This document shows positions 41,458 to 49,441 of a stretch of DNA of 50,628 nucleotides, in pieces (positions within the stretch are counted from its first letter, which is position 1; every line of letters starts with the position of its first letter). Location of the stretch: assembly GCA_017464525.1 (NCBI GenBank), contig JAFTZM010000040.1, forward strand, positions 1 to 50,628, written 5' to 3'. The stretch comes from Clostridia bacterium. GTDB lineage: Bacteria > Bacillota > Clostridia > Oscillospirales > QAKW01. A program made the translations under genes and the position numbers. The notes below the pieces were generated by a model that worked only from the letters and a program-made list of their open reading frames with translations, was not told the origin of the DNA and did no database searches.

Positions 41458-41485
41458 AGTATAACATAAGAAAATCTTTTGTCAA
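41458..41485 (-). promoter_or_regulatory. Promoter of the CorB leader
   Basis: Minus-strand TTGACA (41485..41480), 16-bp spacer, TATACT (41463..41458). Transcription would start about 30 bases before the leader ATG and run through the attenuator. Its -35 is only 10 bp from the -35 of the divergent amidohydrolase promoter. Confidence 0.65.
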
Positions 41486-41494
41486 GTTTTTTCA

Positions 41495-41523
41495 TTGACA
41501 ACCGCATTTTTTCGTGTTAAATT
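41495..41523 (+). promoter_or_regulatory. Promoter of the amidohydrolase gene
   Basis: TTGACA (41495-41500), 17-bp spacer, TAAATT (41518-41523), back to back with the CorB leader promoter. Confidence 0.55.
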
Positions 41524-41545
41524 TAATGAAAGGAAGTGAACCCCA

Positions 41546-42334
41546 TTGAAACTGATCGACTTTCATACCCATATCTATCCCGAACCCATTGCCGATAAAG
41601 CCACCAAGGCGGTGCGGGATTTTTACGAATTTGAGGAAGGCGGTGTTCACGGCACCGCTGAATTTCTGCTGGAGCAGGGCAAAAAGGCCGGTGTAGAGGA
41701 ATTTGTGGTGCTGCCGGTGGCGCTGAACCCCAAGCAGGTGCGCAAGATCAATCAAAATATTATTGAAGAAACCGCGCTCCATCCGGAGCTTCACGGCTTC
41801 GGCACCGTTCATGCCGCCATGGAAAATATGGAGGAGGAGCTGGAATTCATTGAAAAAAACGGGCTTCTGGGGATCAAGATCCACCCGGACACCCAGCTTT
41901 TCAACATCGACGATGAGCGGCTGTTCCCTATGTATGCCGCCATTCAGGGCAAGATGCCCATCATGATCCACACCGGCGATTACCGCTACGATTACTCCCA
42001 TCCCCGCCGGCTGGTCAAAATTTTAGAGATGTTCCCGAAGCTGGAGGTCATCGGCGCGCATTTCGGCGGCTGGAGCCTCTTCGGAGAAGCCTATGAGCTG
42101 CTGAAAAACAGAAGCTGCTGGGTGGATCTTTCCAGTTCCCGCCAGTTTATGAGCGAGGCGGAATTCTTGAAATATATCGACCTCTACGGTGCTGACCGGG
42201 TGCTCTACGGCAGCGATTTTCCCCTTTGGGATCCCAAGGAAGAAGCGGAGTTTTTCCTGCGCCTGCCCCTGGCAGAGGACGCCCGGGAAAAGATCGCCTG
42301 GAAAAATGCCGAGAAGATTATGAAAAGGTGTTGA
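41546..42334 (+). CDS. Amidohydrolase family protein (Amidohydro_2 type)
   Basis: 262-residue metal-dependent TIM barrel. Metal ligands are intact: DFHTHIYPEP (HxH, about 5-7), MIHTGD (His), GAHFGGW (His) and YGSDFP (Asp, about 227). Members hydrolyse or decarboxylate small cyclic acids and amides. The start is TTG 41546 with AAAGGAAGTG 7 bases upstream. It is followed directly by a promoter and the attenuated two-gene operon, which may or may not be functionally linked. Confidence 0.87.
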   Translation: MKLIDFHTHIYPEPIADKATKAVRDFYEFEEGGVHGTAEFLLEQGKKAGVEEFVVLPVALNPKQVRKINQNIIEETALHPELHGFGTVHAAMENMEEELEFIEKNGLLGIKIHPDTQLFNIDDERLFPMYAAIQGKMPIMIHTGDYRYDYSHPRRLVKILEMFPKLEVIGAHFGGWSLFGEAYELLKNRSCWVDLSSSRQFMSEAEFLKYIDLYGADRVLYGSDFPLWDPKEEAEFFLRLPLAEDAREKIAWKNAEKIMKRC

Positions 42335-42359
42335 CAAATACATCTCCTTACGATAGAAT
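42331..42359 (+). promoter_or_regulatory. Promoter of the LeuA-like/synthetase operon
   Basis: TTGACA (42331-42336) overlapping the amidohydrolase stop, 17-bp spacer, TAGAAT (42354-42359). It drives a leader of about 140 bases that includes a strong terminator. Confidence 0.6.
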
Positions 42360-42380
42360 AGTATACAATTATCAATAAAA

Positions 42381-42477
42381 GATTGCGGCCTTCCTCCGAA
42401 GGCAACAACGGGTAGTACCGTAATCCGTTTTGTTGATCATCCCGCAAAGAGTTTCCCTCTTTGCGGGATTTTGTTTT
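42381..42477 (+). promoter_or_regulatory. Attenuator leader, candidate riboregulator
   Basis: Three hairpins precede the LeuA-like gene: GCCTTC-CTCC-GAAGGC (42388-42403); a 9-bp stem CAACAACGG (42403-42411) with 42425-42435 enclosing the 13-base loop GTAGTACCGTAAT; and a perfect 13-bp terminator ATCCCGCAAAGAG/CTCTTTGCGGGAT (42439-42451, 42457-42469) with a TTTTGTTTT tail. TTGCGG at 42383-42388 repeats the terminator's 3' arm and could pair with CCGCAA in the 5' arm. The loop resembles a T-box core (GGTGGTACCGCG) but the tRNA-pairing bases differ and no Stem I fits. Confidence 0.6.
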
Positions 42478-42506
42478 AAGTATTTTTTCAAGAAAGGATA
42501 TTTTCC

Positions 42507-43874
42507 ATGAAAAAGATCATTGTTTCCGATGTTACTCTGCGTGCCTATGCAGAGCAGAAAAACGCCCTATCCTTCCGGGAGAAGCTGAATGCCGCCCAAT
42601 GGCTGGATGCCGCCGGAGCAGATGTGGTCGAGCTGCCCGCTTTGGTGCATGAGAAGGAGGATGCGGTGATCTGCCGCACCATCGCCGGTGCCATGAAGAA
42701 GGCCGCCGCGGCCATCCCTGTGGGAGAGGATCCCGCAGCCGCATGGGCCTGCGTCAAGGACGCTGCCCACCCCATCCTGCAGATCGTTTTGCCCACCTCC
42801 ACCGTCCAGATGGAGTATACCTATCACCTGAAGGCCCCCAAGATGCTGGAAAAGCTGGCCGCCCTCTGCAAGGCCGCATCCGCCCTTTGCCCCAATGTGG
42901 AATTCGTGGCCCGGGATGCCTCCCGTGCGGAGGCAGGCTTTATTGCCGCCTGCTGCAAGATCGCCGAAGAAAACGGCGCCACTGCTGTTACGGTCTGCGA
43001 CGATAGCGGCATCTGCTTCCCTGAGGATTGCGCCGCTCTGGTGCGTGAGATCAAGGCCGCCTGCGGCCTGAAGGTTTATCTGCAGCCCTCCGATGCCCTT
43101 TCCATGGCCGCCGCCTCTGCCATCGAAGCCATCAAGGCCGGGGCCGACGGCATCAAGACCGCCGTTTGCGCAGGGTATCTCTCCGCCAATGTGCTGGCTG
43201 ATATCTTCCGGGCCAAAAAGGATACCTTAGGCGCCGAAGCTGCGCTGGATCATACAGCGATCCATAATATTACCCAGAAGATCTCTGCCGGCCGGGCCGA
43301 GACCGCCGAGGCTCCCGATATCGCCGAGGCAGAAGTATCTGCTGTTCTGGATGCCTCCTGCACCCTGGCAGACATCACCGGTGCGGTAAAAGAGCTGGGC
43401 TATGACCTGACCGACGAGGACTACGGCAAGATCTACGAAGAATTCAAGCGGGTGATCTCCAAAAAAGAGACCCTCGGCGCCCGGGAGCTGGAAGCCATCG
43501 TGGCCTCCGCTGCCATGCAGGTGCCCTCCACCTTCCATGTGGTCAATTATGTGGTCAACAGCGGCAATATCATCACCGCTACCGCCAACCTGACCCTGGA
43601 AAAGGACGGCGAAAAACTCTCCGGCGTTTCCACCGGGGACGGCCCCATCGACGCCGCCTTCCATGCCATTGAGCAGATCGTGGGCCACCACTATGAGCTG
43701 GATGATTTCCAGGTGCAGGCCGTCACCAAGGGGCGTGAGGCTGTGGGCTCTGCCCTCATCCGTCTCCGCGCAGAAGGCAAGCTTTATTCCGGCAACGGTG
43801 TTTCTACCGATATTATCGGCGCCTGCATCCGGGCCTATGTCAACGCACTCAATAAGATCGTATTTGAGGGGTAA
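42507..43874 (+). CDS. LeuA-like protein lacking metal ligands (pseudoenzyme candidate)
   Basis: 455 residues with the domain order of 2-isopropylmalate synthase: an HMGL-type barrel (about 1-265), a linker, and a LeuA dimer/regulatory domain (about 335-455; STGDGPIDAAFHAIEQIVG, GREAVGSALIRLRAEGK, GVSTDIIGACIRAYVNALNK). The barrel has lost the metal site: the family's TLRDGEQ is TLRAYAEQ, and HxHND is replaced by VYLQPSDAL. Condensation of acetyl-CoA with a keto acid therefore looks impossible. AAAGGA lies upstream of the ATG. It is followed 3 bases later by a TIM-barrel/acyl-CoA synthetase fusion. Confidence 0.85.
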   Translation: MKKIIVSDVTLRAYAEQKNALSFREKLNAAQWLDAAGADVVELPALVHEKEDAVICRTIAGAMKKAAAAIPVGEDPAAAWACVKDAAHPILQIVLPTSTVQMEYTYHLKAPKMLEKLAALCKAASALCPNVEFVARDASRAEAGFIAACCKIAEENGATAVTVCDDSGICFPEDCAALVREIKAACGLKVYLQPSDALSMAAASAIEAIKAGADGIKTAVCAGYLSANVLADIFRAKKDTLGAEAALDHTAIHNITQKISAGRAETAEAPDIAEAEVSAVLDASCTLADITGAVKELGYDLTDEDYGKIYEEFKRVISKKETLGARELEAIVASAAMQVPSTFHVVNYVVNSGNIITATANLTLEKDGEKLSGVSTGDGPIDAAFHAIEQIVGHHYELDDFQVQAVTKGREAVGSALIRLRAEGKLYSGNGVSTDIIGACIRAYVNALNKIVFEG

Positions 43875-43877
43875 AAA

Positions 43878-46325
43878 ATGAAGTTAGTATTTTCCACTAA
43901 AAATGTACCCGCCGAAAGCTACATCAACCTTTGTAACCTGACTGCAGAATACGGCTTCGACGGCTTTGAGCTCTATGATCCCATTGCCGAGAAGGCGGCC
44001 CATGAGGACAGTATCCTCCACTCCGCCGTGAATACCGCCGCCAAGCGCAAGCTGATCAACCGGCGCATCGGCGTGGCCTTCCTCACCTGCCCCGAGGCGG
44101 TGACCGGGGCCACCGATCCTGCGCTTTTGAAAAAGTACGTCCAATATGCCGCCCGTGCCTCTGCACTGGGGGTAGTGGTCACTGTCGGCGCAGCTGCCGA
44201 AGAGCTCCGGAGCGTTTTTGCCCCCGCCATCAAAGAAGCAGAGCAGAATGGGGCAATGATCCTCATCGAGACTGTCGGAGAGTTGGCCAATACCAAGAAG
44301 GTGCTGGAGCTCATCGGCTCCTTCGGTTCTGCCTCCATCGGCGTTTGCTGGAATATCCGGGAGACCTACTTCACCGCCCGGGAGGATGCAGATACCACCA
44401 TCCAAAATCTGGGGGCGTACATCAATTATGTGCGCATCGGCGACCGGAAGGACGGCCGGAACGTTCTGCTGGGAGACGGCGCTCTGCCGGTGGCAGAATT
44501 CATGAACGCCCTCCGTTCCCTGAATTACGAAGGTTATCTGGCCGCCGATTGGAATGATGAGATCACCGATCCCGATATTGTGCTGACCCATTTTATCAGC
44601 TATATTGCCAATAAGCTCCCCGGCACCGAAAAGCCCCGGGAGATCTTCTATAACCGGGATAAGACCGGCACCTTCCCCTGGAAAAAATTCCAGGTCATCG
44701 ACCTGACCTTCTCTCAGGTTTTGGACGAGATGGTGGCTCGCTACCCCGACCAATACGCCTTTAAGTACACCACGCTGGACTACACCCGAACCTACGCCCA
44801 GTTCCGGGAGGATGTGGACCGTGCCGCCGCTGCCCTCATTGCGCTGGGGGTCAAGCCCGGCCACCATGTTTCCATCTGGGCCACCAATATTCCCCAATGG
44901 TTCATCACCTTCTGGGCCACGGTGAAGATCGGCGCCGTTCTGGTCACCGTCAACACCGCTTATAAGATCCACGAAGCGGAATACCTCTTCCGCCAATCCG
45001 ATACCCACACCCTGGTCATGATCGAAAACTGCCGGGATTCCGATTATAAAGGGATCATCGAGGAGCTTTGCCCCGAGCTGAAAAACACCAAGCCCGGCCA
45101 GCCCCTCTATTCCAAAAACCTGCCCTTTCTGCGGAATGTGGTCACCGTGGGCTTCGGGATGGAGGGCTGCCTGAACTGGGATCAGTTTATGGCGCTGGGA
45201 GATACCGTTCCCCGGGAGGAGGTGCGCCGGCTGGCAGCAGCTGTGAAGCCGGACGACGTCTGCAATATGCAATACACCTCCGGTACCACCGGCTTCCCCA
45301 AGGGGGTCATGCTGACCCACCGCAACATTGTGAACAACGGCAAGACCATCGGCGACCGGATGGATATCTCCACCGCCGACCGGATGATGATCCAGGTGCC
45401 TATGTTCCATTGCTTCGGCATGGTGCTTTCCATGACCAACCTGATGACCCACGGCGGCACCATCTGCCCCATGCCCTATTTCTCCCCCAAATCCTCCCTG
45501 GCCTGCATCAACGATGAAAAGATCACCTGCTTCAACGGGGTGCCCACCATGTTCATCGCCATGTTCAACCATGAGGATTTTGCCAAGACCGATTTTTCTC
45601 ATATGCGCACCGGCATCATGGCGGGAGCCAACTGCCCTGCCGACCTGATGCGCCGGGCTGCCGATGAGATGAATATGCGGGAGATCATCAGCGTTTACGG
45701 CCAGACCGAAGCCTCCCCCGGCTGTACCATGGGCGAGGTCAACGAGGATCTGGATCACCGGGTGGAAACGGTAGGCTCCGCCTTCCCCGGCGTAGAATGT
45801 AAGATCATCGATCCCGAGACCGGCGAAGAACTGCCCGATGGGGAAAACGGTGAGTTTGTTGCCCGGGGCTTCAACATCATGAAGGGCTACTACAAAATGC
45901 CCAAGGCCACCGCCGAGGCCATCGACGCCGAGGGCTGGCTCCACAGCGGCGATATTGCCTGCCGCACCCCCGACGGTTATTATAAGATCACCGGCCGCCT
46001 GAAGGATATGATCATCCGGGGAGGGGAAAACCTTTACCCCCGGGAGATCGAGGAATTCTACCTGACCCATCCCAAGGTACGGGATGTGCAGGTGGTGGGG
46101 GTTCCCGACCAGCGGTACGGCGAGGAATGCTGCGCCTGGATCATTCTGCACGACGGGGAGGACTCCGATGAGGCGGAGATGAAGGCCTACGGCGCCTCTC
46201 ATATGGCCATGCACAAGGTGCCCCGCTACTTTATCTTCACCAAGACCTTCCCCATGAACGCCGCCGGCAAGATCCTCAAGTACAAAATGCGCGAGGATTC
46301 CATCGAACGTCTGGGGCTGAAATAA
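43878..46325 (+). CDS. Fusion of a TIM-barrel domain to an acyl-CoA synthetase
   Basis: 815 residues. Residues 1 to about 250 resemble sugar phosphate isomerase/epimerase barrels, but expected ligands are changed (WNIRE for WDxxH, VRIGDR for VHxxD). Residues about 275-815 are an intact AMP-dependent acyl-CoA synthetase: YTSGTTGFPKG (about 470), YGQTE, GWLHSGDIA, GRLKDMIIRGGENLYPREIE and the catalytic Lys in NAAGKILKYK. It would activate a medium- or branched-chain acid to its CoA ester. It lies three bases after the LeuA-like gene and shares its leader. I know of no standard enzyme with this architecture; the two proteins probably act on one substrate. Confidence 0.88.
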   Translation: MKLVFSTKNVPAESYINLCNLTAEYGFDGFELYDPIAEKAAHEDSILHSAVNTAAKRKLINRRIGVAFLTCPEAVTGATDPALLKKYVQYAARASALGVVVTVGAAAEELRSVFAPAIKEAEQNGAMILIETVGELANTKKVLELIGSFGSASIGVCWNIRETYFTAREDADTTIQNLGAYINYVRIGDRKDGRNVLLGDGALPVAEFMNALRSLNYEGYLAADWNDEITDPDIVLTHFISYIANKLPGTEKPREIFYNRDKTGTFPWKKFQVIDLTFSQVLDEMVARYPDQYAFKYTTLDYTRTYAQFREDVDRAAAALIALGVKPGHHVSIWATNIPQWFITFWATVKIGAVLVTVNTAYKIHEAEYLFRQSDTHTLVMIENCRDSDYKGIIEELCPELKNTKPGQPLYSKNLPFLRNVVTVGFGMEGCLNWDQFMALGDTVPREEVRRLAAAVKPDDVCNMQYTSGTTGFPKGVMLTHRNIVNNGKTIGDRMDISTADRMMIQVPMFHCFGMVLSMTNLMTHGGTICPMPYFSPKSSLACINDEKITCFNGVPTMFIAMFNHEDFAKTDFSHMRTGIMAGANCPADLMRRAADEMNMREIISVYGQTEASPGCTMGEVNEDLDHRVETVGSAFPGVECKIIDPETGEELPDGENGEFVARGFNIMKGYYKMPKATAEAIDAEGWLHSGDIACRTPDGYYKITGRLKDMIIRGGENLYPREIEEFYLTHPKVRDVQVVGVPDQRYGEECCAWIILHDGEDSDEAEMKAYGASHMAMHKVPRYFIFTKTFPMNAAGKILKYKMREDSIERLGLK

Positions 46326-46354
46326 TAATATCTGCCGCCCGCAATCAAGCGGGC

Positions 46355-46520
46355 GCTTCAGACTGTCGAAAAAGGCACCGACCGCAGAAAAAAAGGAAAA
46401 ACAAATTTAGCACCATCTTGGTTATAGTTTGTAGGGGCAGGGGCTCGCTCCCGCCGTTTCCATAATAAGGGAAAATCTCGCCGAAGCGGGATTTTATTGA
46501 ACTTTTTCTGCTTTCCGCCG
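46355..46520 (+). repeat. Composite dispersed repeat, copy 2
   Basis: CTTCAGACTGTC, AAAAAGGCACCGACCGCAG and an A-rich run (46357-46400), then, after a stretch with GGGGCAGGGGCTCGCTCCC, AAGGGAAAATCTCGCCGAAG with CGGGATTTTAT (46468-46497), AACTTTTT and TCCGCC. The same blocks occur inverted at 26799-26970. Just upstream, GCCCGC/GCGGGC (46337-46354) is a small hairpin that may end the synthetase transcript. Nothing else is visible in 46326-46619. Confidence 0.6.
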
Positions 46521-46619
46521 CTCGTAGTATCACATACAACTTCGGGCGTGATCGGCGAAATCTGCGCTCTTTTTCGGCAGTCCGGTCAGGGTGCCGAAAT
46601 AAAAATGGAGGAGAAAACC

Positions 46620-48047
46620 ATGATCAATAACATTGTACCTACCCCGAAAAAAACGGATATTTTCGAAGATATTTTAACCGTTCCCTTCTGCATCGGCACC
46701 GAGGTGCCGGAATGGGAGGGCTGCTGCGCAGTTTTTGCCACCGCTTTTGAAAAGATCTATAATAAAAAATTAGAAATTGCCCCCGGCGGCTTTCTTTTGA
46801 AGAAGGATCCTTCTCTGCCTGCCGATGCTTATGTCATCGAAGGCACCGCCCTGTATGCCTCTTCCAAGGAGGGTATTCTTTATGCGCTGGCCAGCCTTTT
46901 GCCGGCGGTCACCGTCCGGGAAGAGATGACCCTGGAAAACGCCCGCATTGAAGATCGCCCCGAAAAGAGCTACCGCTCCCTGATGATCGACCTGGCCCGG
47001 GAATGGCACCCCGCCTATACCATCCACCACTACATCGACCTGTGCTTTTTCCTGAAGATCAACCACCTGCATCTTCATTTTATCGACGATCAGCGGTACA
47101 CCCTGCCCTCCAAGGCCTTCCCCCATATCACCGACGGCAGCCGCCATTATTCCTATGAGGAGATCGCCGCCATGAACGCCTATGCCAAGGAGCGGGGCAT
47201 TACCCTCATCCCGGAATTTGAAGCCCCCGGCCATGCCAAGGCCATGATCACCAACTATCCTGAGGTCTTCGGCAATCAGATGGAAGGGGACGGCGGCAGC
47301 ATCGTCACCGAATCGGGAGCGGTCATCACCGCCAAAAATCTGGTCTGCGCCGGCAGCGAAAAGACCATGGAAGGGATCCGCACCCTCATCGGGGAGATCT
47401 GCCAGCTCTTCCCCGATACCCCCTACATCCACATCGGCGGCGACGAAGCCAACATCAAGGCCTGGAACTACTGCACAGAATGTAAGGCCTACATGGCCCA
47501 AAACGGCATCGAGGATGTCTATGAATTATACAGCGATTTTGTGGGCCGGGTGGCCCGCATCGTGCTGGAGCAGGGCCGTACCCCCATCGTCTGGGAAGGG
47601 TTCCCGCCCAAGGGCGTCCACCGGATCCCCCCGGAGACCATCGTCTGCGCATGGGAATCCCACTACCATCTGGCCCCTGATCTGCTGAAGGCCGGCTTTA
47701 AGATCATCAACGGCAGCTGGCAGCCCCTTTATATCGTCCCCAGCCTCTCCAAACGGTGGAACGGCAACGATATCATGGGCTGGAATGTCTACAATTGGCA
47801 GCATTTCTGGGTCCACTCCCCCGCCCGGCTGAATCCCATCAATGTAGCCCCCACCGAGCAGGTGCTGGGCGCCCAGTACTCCGTCTGGGAATGTACCTAT
47901 GAGCAGGAGATCGGCCGGGTGATGGATAACCTGCCCGCCTTCGCCGAACGTGCCTGGAACGTGGAGCGCCTCTGGGACGATGAAACCTTCAACGCCCGCC
48001 GTAAACCTCTGCTGCACCTCATCCCCCGCCTGATCCAGGAAGTATAA
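46620..48047 (+). CDS. GH20 family beta-N-acetylhexosaminidase
   Basis: 475 residues, no signal peptide. A short N-terminal GH20b-like domain (about 1-115) precedes the catalytic barrel: MIDLAREWHP, HLHFIDDQRYTLPSKAFP, IPEFEAPGHAKAM, the catalytic Asp-Glu in YIHIGGDEANIKAWNYC (about 262) and IMGWNVYNWQHFW. It should release terminal N-acetylglucosamine or galactosamine from imported oligosaccharides. I chose ATG 46620 because GGAGGAG lies 6 bases upstream; the frame is open to 46497. A classical enzyme compared with the GH20 at 32993. Confidence 0.9.
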   Translation: MINNIVPTPKKTDIFEDILTVPFCIGTEVPEWEGCCAVFATAFEKIYNKKLEIAPGGFLLKKDPSLPADAYVIEGTALYASSKEGILYALASLLPAVTVREEMTLENARIEDRPEKSYRSLMIDLAREWHPAYTIHHYIDLCFFLKINHLHLHFIDDQRYTLPSKAFPHITDGSRHYSYEEIAAMNAYAKERGITLIPEFEAPGHAKAMITNYPEVFGNQMEGDGGSIVTESGAVITAKNLVCAGSEKTMEGIRTLIGEICQLFPDTPYIHIGGDEANIKAWNYCTECKAYMAQNGIEDVYELYSDFVGRVARIVLEQGRTPIVWEGFPPKGVHRIPPETIVCAWESHYHLAPDLLKAGFKIINGSWQPLYIVPSLSKRWNGNDIMGWNVYNWQHFWVHSPARLNPINVAPTEQVLGAQYSVWECTYEQEIGRVMDNLPAFAERAWNVERLWDDETFNARRKPLLHLIPRLIQEV

Positions 48048-48052
48048 AACTC

Positions 48053-48098
48053 GCACAAAAATCCGGCTCTGCCAAAAGCAGAGCCGGATTTTTTGTGC
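48053..48098 (+). terminator. Terminator of the GH20 gene at 46620
   Basis: A stem ATCCGGCTCTGC/GCAGAGCCGGAT (48061-48072, 48078-48089) extended by A/T pairs, then TTTTTTGTGC. Confidence 0.85.
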
Positions 48099-48145
48099 AC
48101 TATAACGGAGTTATGTTACACGAATGTTACATTTTTCCAGATTCG

Positions 48146-48174
48146 TTGACTTTGTGAGGGGATTACCATATAAT
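48146..48174 (+). promoter_or_regulatory. Promoter of the lipoprotein/protease operon
   Basis: TTGACT (48146-48151), 17-bp spacer, TATAAT (48169-48174), followed by AAAGGAG and ATG 48201. Confidence 0.65.
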
Positions 48175-48200
48175 TAAATTACGAAAGGAGCGTGAATTTC

Positions 48201-49100
48201 ATGAAACGAATTCTATCTTTAATGCTGGTGCTTTTATTGCTTTTCTCTGCCGGATGCAAACAGCAAGATGCCGATCCTGCCACCCCCGGCGAGGTGGTAG
48301 AGAAAACAGAAACGGGAACATCAGAAGCAGATCTTCCTGAGGTGGTGGAACAGGAAGAAGTTCCCCCTGTGGAAGAAAAGAAAGAAATAGAAGAAGTTGC
48401 ACCCTCAGAGGCGGGGCAATCCAAGCCCTCCACAGAGGAGGAAAAAGCTGCTCGATTGGACGAGGCGTTGATGCAAGCAGAAAAGATTTATGCTCAAGAA
48501 AAAGATGTAGAACCAGTTGATTTTTTTGTTTGCAAATACTTGGTAAGAATAAAAGACGAAAGCCTCGGAAGAGAGTATACTACCTCAAGTTTTTCGGAAA
48601 TTGATTGTAGCCAAATAGAGATATTTTCCCGCACTCCGGGAGCTCAGGGAAGTCTTCCGCAATCGTATGTTCTTATAACAAAAACGTATGATTTTTCTAA
48701 AATATTCACTTGGAAAAAAACGCTTTTAGAACGTAGTGATCTTTCGCAAGCATATCTTATGTCATATACAGTGTATCAGGTGGCAGAAACTGTGGAAAAT
48801 CCGGAACATCCCTCTCTGCAGGTGCCTCCATCTTCTTTAGGTAGCACATTGCAGTTGACAGTTGAACGCAAATTTTATCCGAATTACTTGGTTTCTATAA
48901 AGGATTTCAAGGACTATGAGATTGAAAGCATGGAAGTTTCTAAATTCGATTCAGAAGAATTTTTTTACATTGATCTTTATGTCAAAACAACCGACCAGGA
49001 TGATCTTGATACAATAATCTCATCTCTCCAAAAAAGAGAGGATATCATTAAAGTATCAATGTTGACCGGATTTGATTATCCTGAAGAAAAGGAGGCATAA
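48201..49100 (+). CDS. Lipoprotein resembling a subtilase propeptide
   Basis: 299 residues: signal peptide with lipobox LFSAGC (Cys about 19), an acidic Pro/Glu linker (about 20-95, EVVEQEEVPPVEEKKEIEEV), then a domain of about 200 residues. Two parts recall the propeptide of the protease encoded next: VCKYLVRIKDESLGREYTTS with IDCSQIEIF (compare DDVVLVTFKKAYSVSSEEYI with VDCTKMEDVF), and a C-terminal DLDTIISSLQKREDIIKVS ending FDYP (compare NVLKTIRIIEKLPFVLAAS ending LDYP). It may be a membrane-anchored inhibitor or folding partner. AAAGGAG lies 10 bases before the ATG. The 3' half is much richer in A/T than the rest of the window. Confidence 0.65.
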   Translation: MKRILSLMLVLLLLFSAGCKQQDADPATPGEVVEKTETGTSEADLPEVVEQEEVPPVEEKKEIEEVAPSEAGQSKPSTEEEKAARLDEALMQAEKIYAQEKDVEPVDFFVCKYLVRIKDESLGREYTTSSFSEIDCSQIEIFSRTPGAQGSLPQSYVLITKTYDFSKIFTWKKTLLERSDLSQAYLMSYTVYQVAETVENPEHPSLQVPPSSLGSTLQLTVERKFYPNYLVSIKDFKDYEIESMEVSKFDSEEFFYIDLYVKTTDQDDLDTIISSLQKREDIIKVSMLTGFDYPEEKEA

Positions 49101-49102
49101 AT

Positions 49103-49441
49103 ATGAAACGAGTTTTATCTATACTATTAAGTGTGGTGATGAGTTTGTGCTTTATGGAGGTTTCTGCTTATGCTGAAGAAAGTCAAGTGACAACAAAATC
49201 AGACCCTGAGCAGATCGAGAAAGCTTTTCAAAATGATGAAACAGTTTTTTCGAGCTATACTCTTGAAGATGAATTCGAGGATGATGTTGTATTAGTAACA
49301 TTTAAAAAAGCGTATAGTGTATCGTCTGAGGAATATATTGAAGAGTTGCTTGCTTTGGTCGATTGTACTAAGATGGAAGATGTATTTTATTCCTCCGGTA
49401 TATTGATACGCGAACAGATAAAATTAATAGAAAAAAGTTGA
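49103..49441 (+). CDS. N-terminal part of a subtilisin-like protease (signal peptide and propeptide), frame broken
   Basis: 112 residues: a signal peptide (about 1-24, VLSILLSVVMSLCFMEVSAYAEE) and the first part of a propeptide (DDVVLVTFKKAYSVSSEEYIEELLALVDCTKMEDVFYSS). It ends at TGA 49439-49441, right after a run of six A (49431-49436). The protease continues in the -1 frame beyond this point, so a single extra A would restore one protein. It starts 2 bases after the lipoprotein stop. Either a sequencing or assembly error in the homopolymer, a phase-variable tract, or a true frameshift mutation. Confidence 0.7.
   Translation: MKRVLSILLSVVMSLCFMEVSAYAEESQVTTKSDPEQIEKAFQNDETVFSSYTLEDEFEDDVVLVTFKKAYSVSSEEYIEELLALVDCTKMEDVFYSSGILIREQIKLIEKS

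Noticed and set aside
42381..42477. T-box riboswitch
   Set aside because: No room for Stem I or specifier loop, the tRNA-pairing bases are changed from UGG to UAG, and the terminator does not overlap the T-box-like stem.
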